Source: Candidatus Omnitrophota bacterium
GTDB lineage: Bacteria > Omnitrophota > Omnitrophia > Omnitrophales > Aquincolibacteriaceae
Direction: 5' to 3'
Length of the DNA stretch: 7,210 nt
Assembly: GCA_023247135.1 (NCBI GenBank)
Contig: JAHFHB010000095.1
Location: 1 to 7,210 of the forward strand
Under the pieces are notes generated by a model that saw only the letters and a list, made by a program, of their open reading frames with translations, did no database searches and was not told the origin of the DNA. The position numbers were made by a program, and so were the translations under genes. Positions 4,991 to 7,210 of the stretch are shown piece by piece; position 1 is the first letter of the stretch; every line of letters starts with the position of its first letter.

Positions 4991-7210
4991 TTATGCGGAG
5001 AGATCGACCAGGTGCTGTTGAATCAGCACATTTTCGATATAGGCGGAAAGACGGATCGCAAAGCCCAGCCCGCCAGCTTGCGGCACGGCGCCCCAGACAA
5101 TCTGTTGAAGATTGCGGATCAACGCGGCCTTTTGCGGCGCGGCGCCTTGAATACCGCGCACCTCCTGGGCTGCTTTCAAAAGCGAGGGAATCAAAAACGC
5201 CAGGGCCATGAGATCTTCCCCGGCCGCCTGGGAGGGATCCAGCAAAAACTGAGCTCCCAACGGAAGTTCCGCAAGCCAGGGACTGCCGGCAGCGGTCAAA
5301 GTGGCGACTCCGTAGTCTTGTTCGCGGACATACTGCGGAATTTTTTCCGGCGGAAGAATTTGCACTAATTGCCGCAGCCTCCCCGGCTCAAGAAAATGCC
5401 GCGCTTCGGCTTTTTCTTCGGCGTTGAGTCCGTTCGCAGATCGTTGCAGCGCCCGTGTGATGCCCTCAAGCAACGACTCTTTGCCGGACACAGCAATCAA
5501 GGGCTGTATGAGAGCATGGCCGCTTTGAAATTGATCAAGCGCTGTTAGTAAAACATACAATGCGCGCGGGCTCTTTTGAATCAGCTTTTCCATCCAAGCA
5601 GAATCCAGCAGTACACGCCCTTCGCCCGACATTTGACTCAGCTGTTGTTTGCCGGCCGGCGTCACCGTGACAGTTCCCCGGCCCAACCGTGCGGCAAGAA
5701 TACTTTCTACGCGCGGCTGAAGAATGCCGGCTCTCTCGGAATAAACCGTCCGGTTCAGAAGCCCGCTCAGGAGTGTGGCCAACTCACGCGTCCCATGAGC
5801 CTCAAGCCGCAGGGGCAGTAATTGCTCGCGATACACACGGAAAGCCGTCGTAATTTCAGGCGCAAGGATTAAACTTGTGCGCATCTCCGGAACATCAAGT
5901 TCCGGAGAGATTTGCTGTATCGACTCGTGGGAGTCGATGCGCATCTCCGATCGCCCAGCCACTGCCTTGAGGAAATTTTCTTCCATCGCAGGTTTCAAAC
6001 GTTCCCTCACACGGTTGATGTGCTGTATCAACGGTTCAATTTCCGCCAACACCTCCGGTGCAAACCTTCTTCTGCGAGCCTGCTTTGAGCTCAATAATCT
6101 CTGCAGTTCCGCAGCCGAAAGACCGCCCGCATGCTTGGCTAGCAATGCGAAATCCGCCTGATCCAGCGTATTGGCTGCCGCCGGAAATGTAACGGCTTCA
6201 AAATTGGCAGGAATGACGCCAGGTTTCCGGGGGGTATCCAGCCACTCAAAAACGAAACTGCTGTTAACGTCCAGCACCCGGTTTAGTTTCAGCCTTCCGG
6301 CCTCGGAGGAATCTATCTTGTCATAAATAGCCGGGGACGACCGCAGTTCTTCCAGCATCTGCCGGTACTGATAGGAATCGAGAGGGCCCATCTTGACATG
6401 CTCGCCGCCCCCCACCCCCGCAGCTTTCATGATGGCCTGCAATACTTCGGGATGAAAAAGAGGGATGCCGGGGCCGATTTCAACGCCCAGAGCCGGATCG
6501 AGACGGCTCTTAAAATCCGGCTTGCCGAAACGCTTTTCATAATTGGCTTCCAGCACCGGCTGCCATTCTTTCTGCCGCTTCAGCATGGCCTGGAGTAACT
6601 TTTCGAAACGCGCGAATTCCTCGGGCAGAATTTTTTGTTTTCGGACTTCATAGGAATCAAAGGATCTCACATAAAAATCGGTGCGCCGGATGTGCGTGAT
6701 CCCACCGGCCAAATACTGACGATCATCTTCGGGCAGTTCATTCAGAGCGGGCGTAAAAGCCAGCCTCAGGATGTCGTCAAAATTTCTGGCGTCTATTCCG
6801 CCAGCATCATTCACGATGAGGTTCGGTATTTCAAAAAGCTGGTTAAGACGCCGCCACATCGCTGCAGATTTGTCCAAATGCGTATAAAGATTTTCATCTA
6901 TTTTTCTCAGGGCTTCCAAAAACCGCTCAAAACTGTCTGGATCCAGGACAGCCGGAAACCGCCCTGTTCCAGGAAAAACTTCCCGGAAGGCCATCATGAC
7001 AGAGTGCTCCAGCACAAAAACTCCGGGGCCGATTTCAGCACCCAGGAGCGGGTCAAGCCGGCTTTGGAATTGCAAAGGCTCTTTGGATGGCGCTGCGCCT
7101 TGAAACAGGTAAACGTCGGCGGGACTTGCTGCCGAAAAACGCGTTTCAGGAATCATAACGCCTCGCACGGGTTTCGGGAAATAAGCAAGCATTTGTTCGA
7201 CAGTCCGGTT
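4991..7210 (-). CDS. Large protein of unknown function with internal duplication, 5'-partial
   Basis: I do not recognise a known family. The frame is open to the right edge of the window, and six more codons (NRTVEQ) precede the first ATG at 7192, which has no ribosome binding site. The visible 739 codons are therefore probably the C-terminal part of a longer protein. Numbering from that ATG, residues 42-57 (FQSRLDPLLGAEIGPG) and 227-242 (FKSRLDPALGVEIGPG) mark two repeats offset by 185 residues. Similarity continues through FERFLEALR/YRQMLEELR and YLAGGI/KHAGGL. A weaker third copy may start near 429 (SPELDVPEM, then APEITTAF). The rest (about 450-733) looks helical, with leucine-rich amphipathic stretches and no obvious catalytic motif, transmembrane segment or signal peptide. 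It ends 167 bp before the M29-like gene. A structural or scaffold role is possible but unproven. Confidence 0.8.
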   Translation of the reverse strand, partial: NRTVEQMLAYFPKPVRGVMIPETRFSAASPADVYLFQGAAPSKEPLQFQSRLDPLLGAEIGPGVFVLEHSVMMAFREVFPGTGRFPAVLDPDSFERFLEALRKIDENLYTHLDKSAAMWRRLNQLFEIPNLIVNDAGGIDARNFDDILRLAFTPALNELPEDDRQYLAGGITHIRRTDFYVRSFDSYEVRKQKILPEEFARFEKLLQAMLKRQKEWQPVLEANYEKRFGKPDFKSRLDPALGVEIGPGIPLFHPEVLQAIMKAAGVGGGEHVKMGPLDSYQYRQMLEELRSSPAIYDKIDSSEAGRLKLNRVLDVNSSFVFEWLDTPRKPGVIPANFEAVTFPAAANTLDQADFALLAKHAGGLSAAELQRLLSSKQARRRRFAPEVLAEIEPLIQHINRVRERLKPAMEENFLKAVAGRSEMRIDSHESIQQISPELDVPEMRTSLILAPEITTAFRVYREQLLPLRLEAHGTRELATLLSGLLNRTVYSERAGILQPRVESILAARLGRGTVTVTPAGKQQLSQMSGEGRVLLDSAWMEKLIQKSPRALYVLLTALDQFQSGHALIQPLIAVSGKESLLEGITRALQRSANGLNAEEKAEARHFLEPGRLRQLVQILPPEKIPQYVREQDYGVATLTAAGSPWLAELPLGAQFLLDPSQAAGEDLMALAFLIPSLLKAAQEVRGIQGAAPQKAALIRNLQQIVWGAVPQAGGLGFAIRLSAYIENVLIQQHLVDLSA
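5878..5949. repeat. In-frame palindromic patch flanked by 12-bp direct repeats
   Basis: TGCGCATCTCCG occurs at 5878-5889 and again at 5938-5949, 60 bp apart, so the frame is kept. Between them lie two perfect hairpins: TCTCCGGAAC/GTTCCGGAGA (5884-5893/5899-5908, 5-base loop) and ATCGACTC/GAGTCGAT (5919-5926/5931-5938, 4-base loop). ATGCGCAT at 5937-5944 is a further palindrome. The patch encodes residues about 415-439 of the unknown protein, with EMR at both ends, at the start of the possible third internal repeat. Confidence 0.75.
6467..7069 (-). repeat. Anchor copies of the internal coding duplication
   Basis: The segments at 7022-7069 and 6467-6514 encode the near-identical SRLDPxLGxEIGPG blocks and remain clearly similar at DNA level (for example the shared CCGGGGCCGATTTCA on the plus strand). 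They mark the starts of two roughly 185-residue (555-bp) tandem repeats whose remaining parts have diverged to weak protein similarity. Confidence 0.8.

Overview
The window carries seven protein genes with short intergenic gaps. It fits a chromosomal segment from a free-living or environmental bacterium of balanced base composition. The lineage cannot be fixed from sequence alone. The large low-complexity-free unknown protein, the mix of leaderless and Shine-Dalgarno starts and the gene repertoire would suit an uncultivated lineage such as Omnitrophota or another PVC-related group, but that is a guess.

Left part, plus strand (1-1584): the end of a PAP2-type membrane phosphatase, open to the window's left edge, overlaps by ATGA a HAD phosphatase that carries the GGFNDDWD signature I associate with the 'HAD-SF-IA-hyp1' subfamily. 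The two look co-transcribed and translationally coupled.

Middle, plus strand (1585-2408): an AT-rich promoter region with two AT palindromes and a hairpin at the translation start precedes a two-gene type II toxin-antitoxin module. This is a RelE/HigB-like Gp49-family toxin followed, with an 11-bp overlap, by an XRE-type HTH antitoxin of the HI1420 family. Toxin-first order and the promoter palindromes suggest autoregulation.

Right part, minus strand (2466-7210): three genes read leftward. Rightmost is the C-terminal 739 codons of a large protein of unknown function, open at the window's right edge, with a clear internal duplication (period 185 residues). Next comes an 83-bp nested palindromic intergenic element that may also terminate transcription, then an M29-like metallo-aminopeptidase, then ribonuclease D. 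The RNase D gene has its own TATAAT box six bases before ATG, which suggests leaderless transcription.

The most interesting signal is inside the RNase D gene. Two identical 57-bp units plus a 17-bp partial third unit are inserted in frame in a loop of the first HRDC domain. The unit is rich in inverted repeats and is open in five of six frames. This is the behaviour expected of a protein-coding palindromic mobile repeat, comparable in principle to the Rickettsia palindromic elements. A second in-frame palindromic patch lies in the large unknown gene at 5878-5949, and a third, intergenic palindromic element lies at 4841-4923, so this genome may be rich in such elements.
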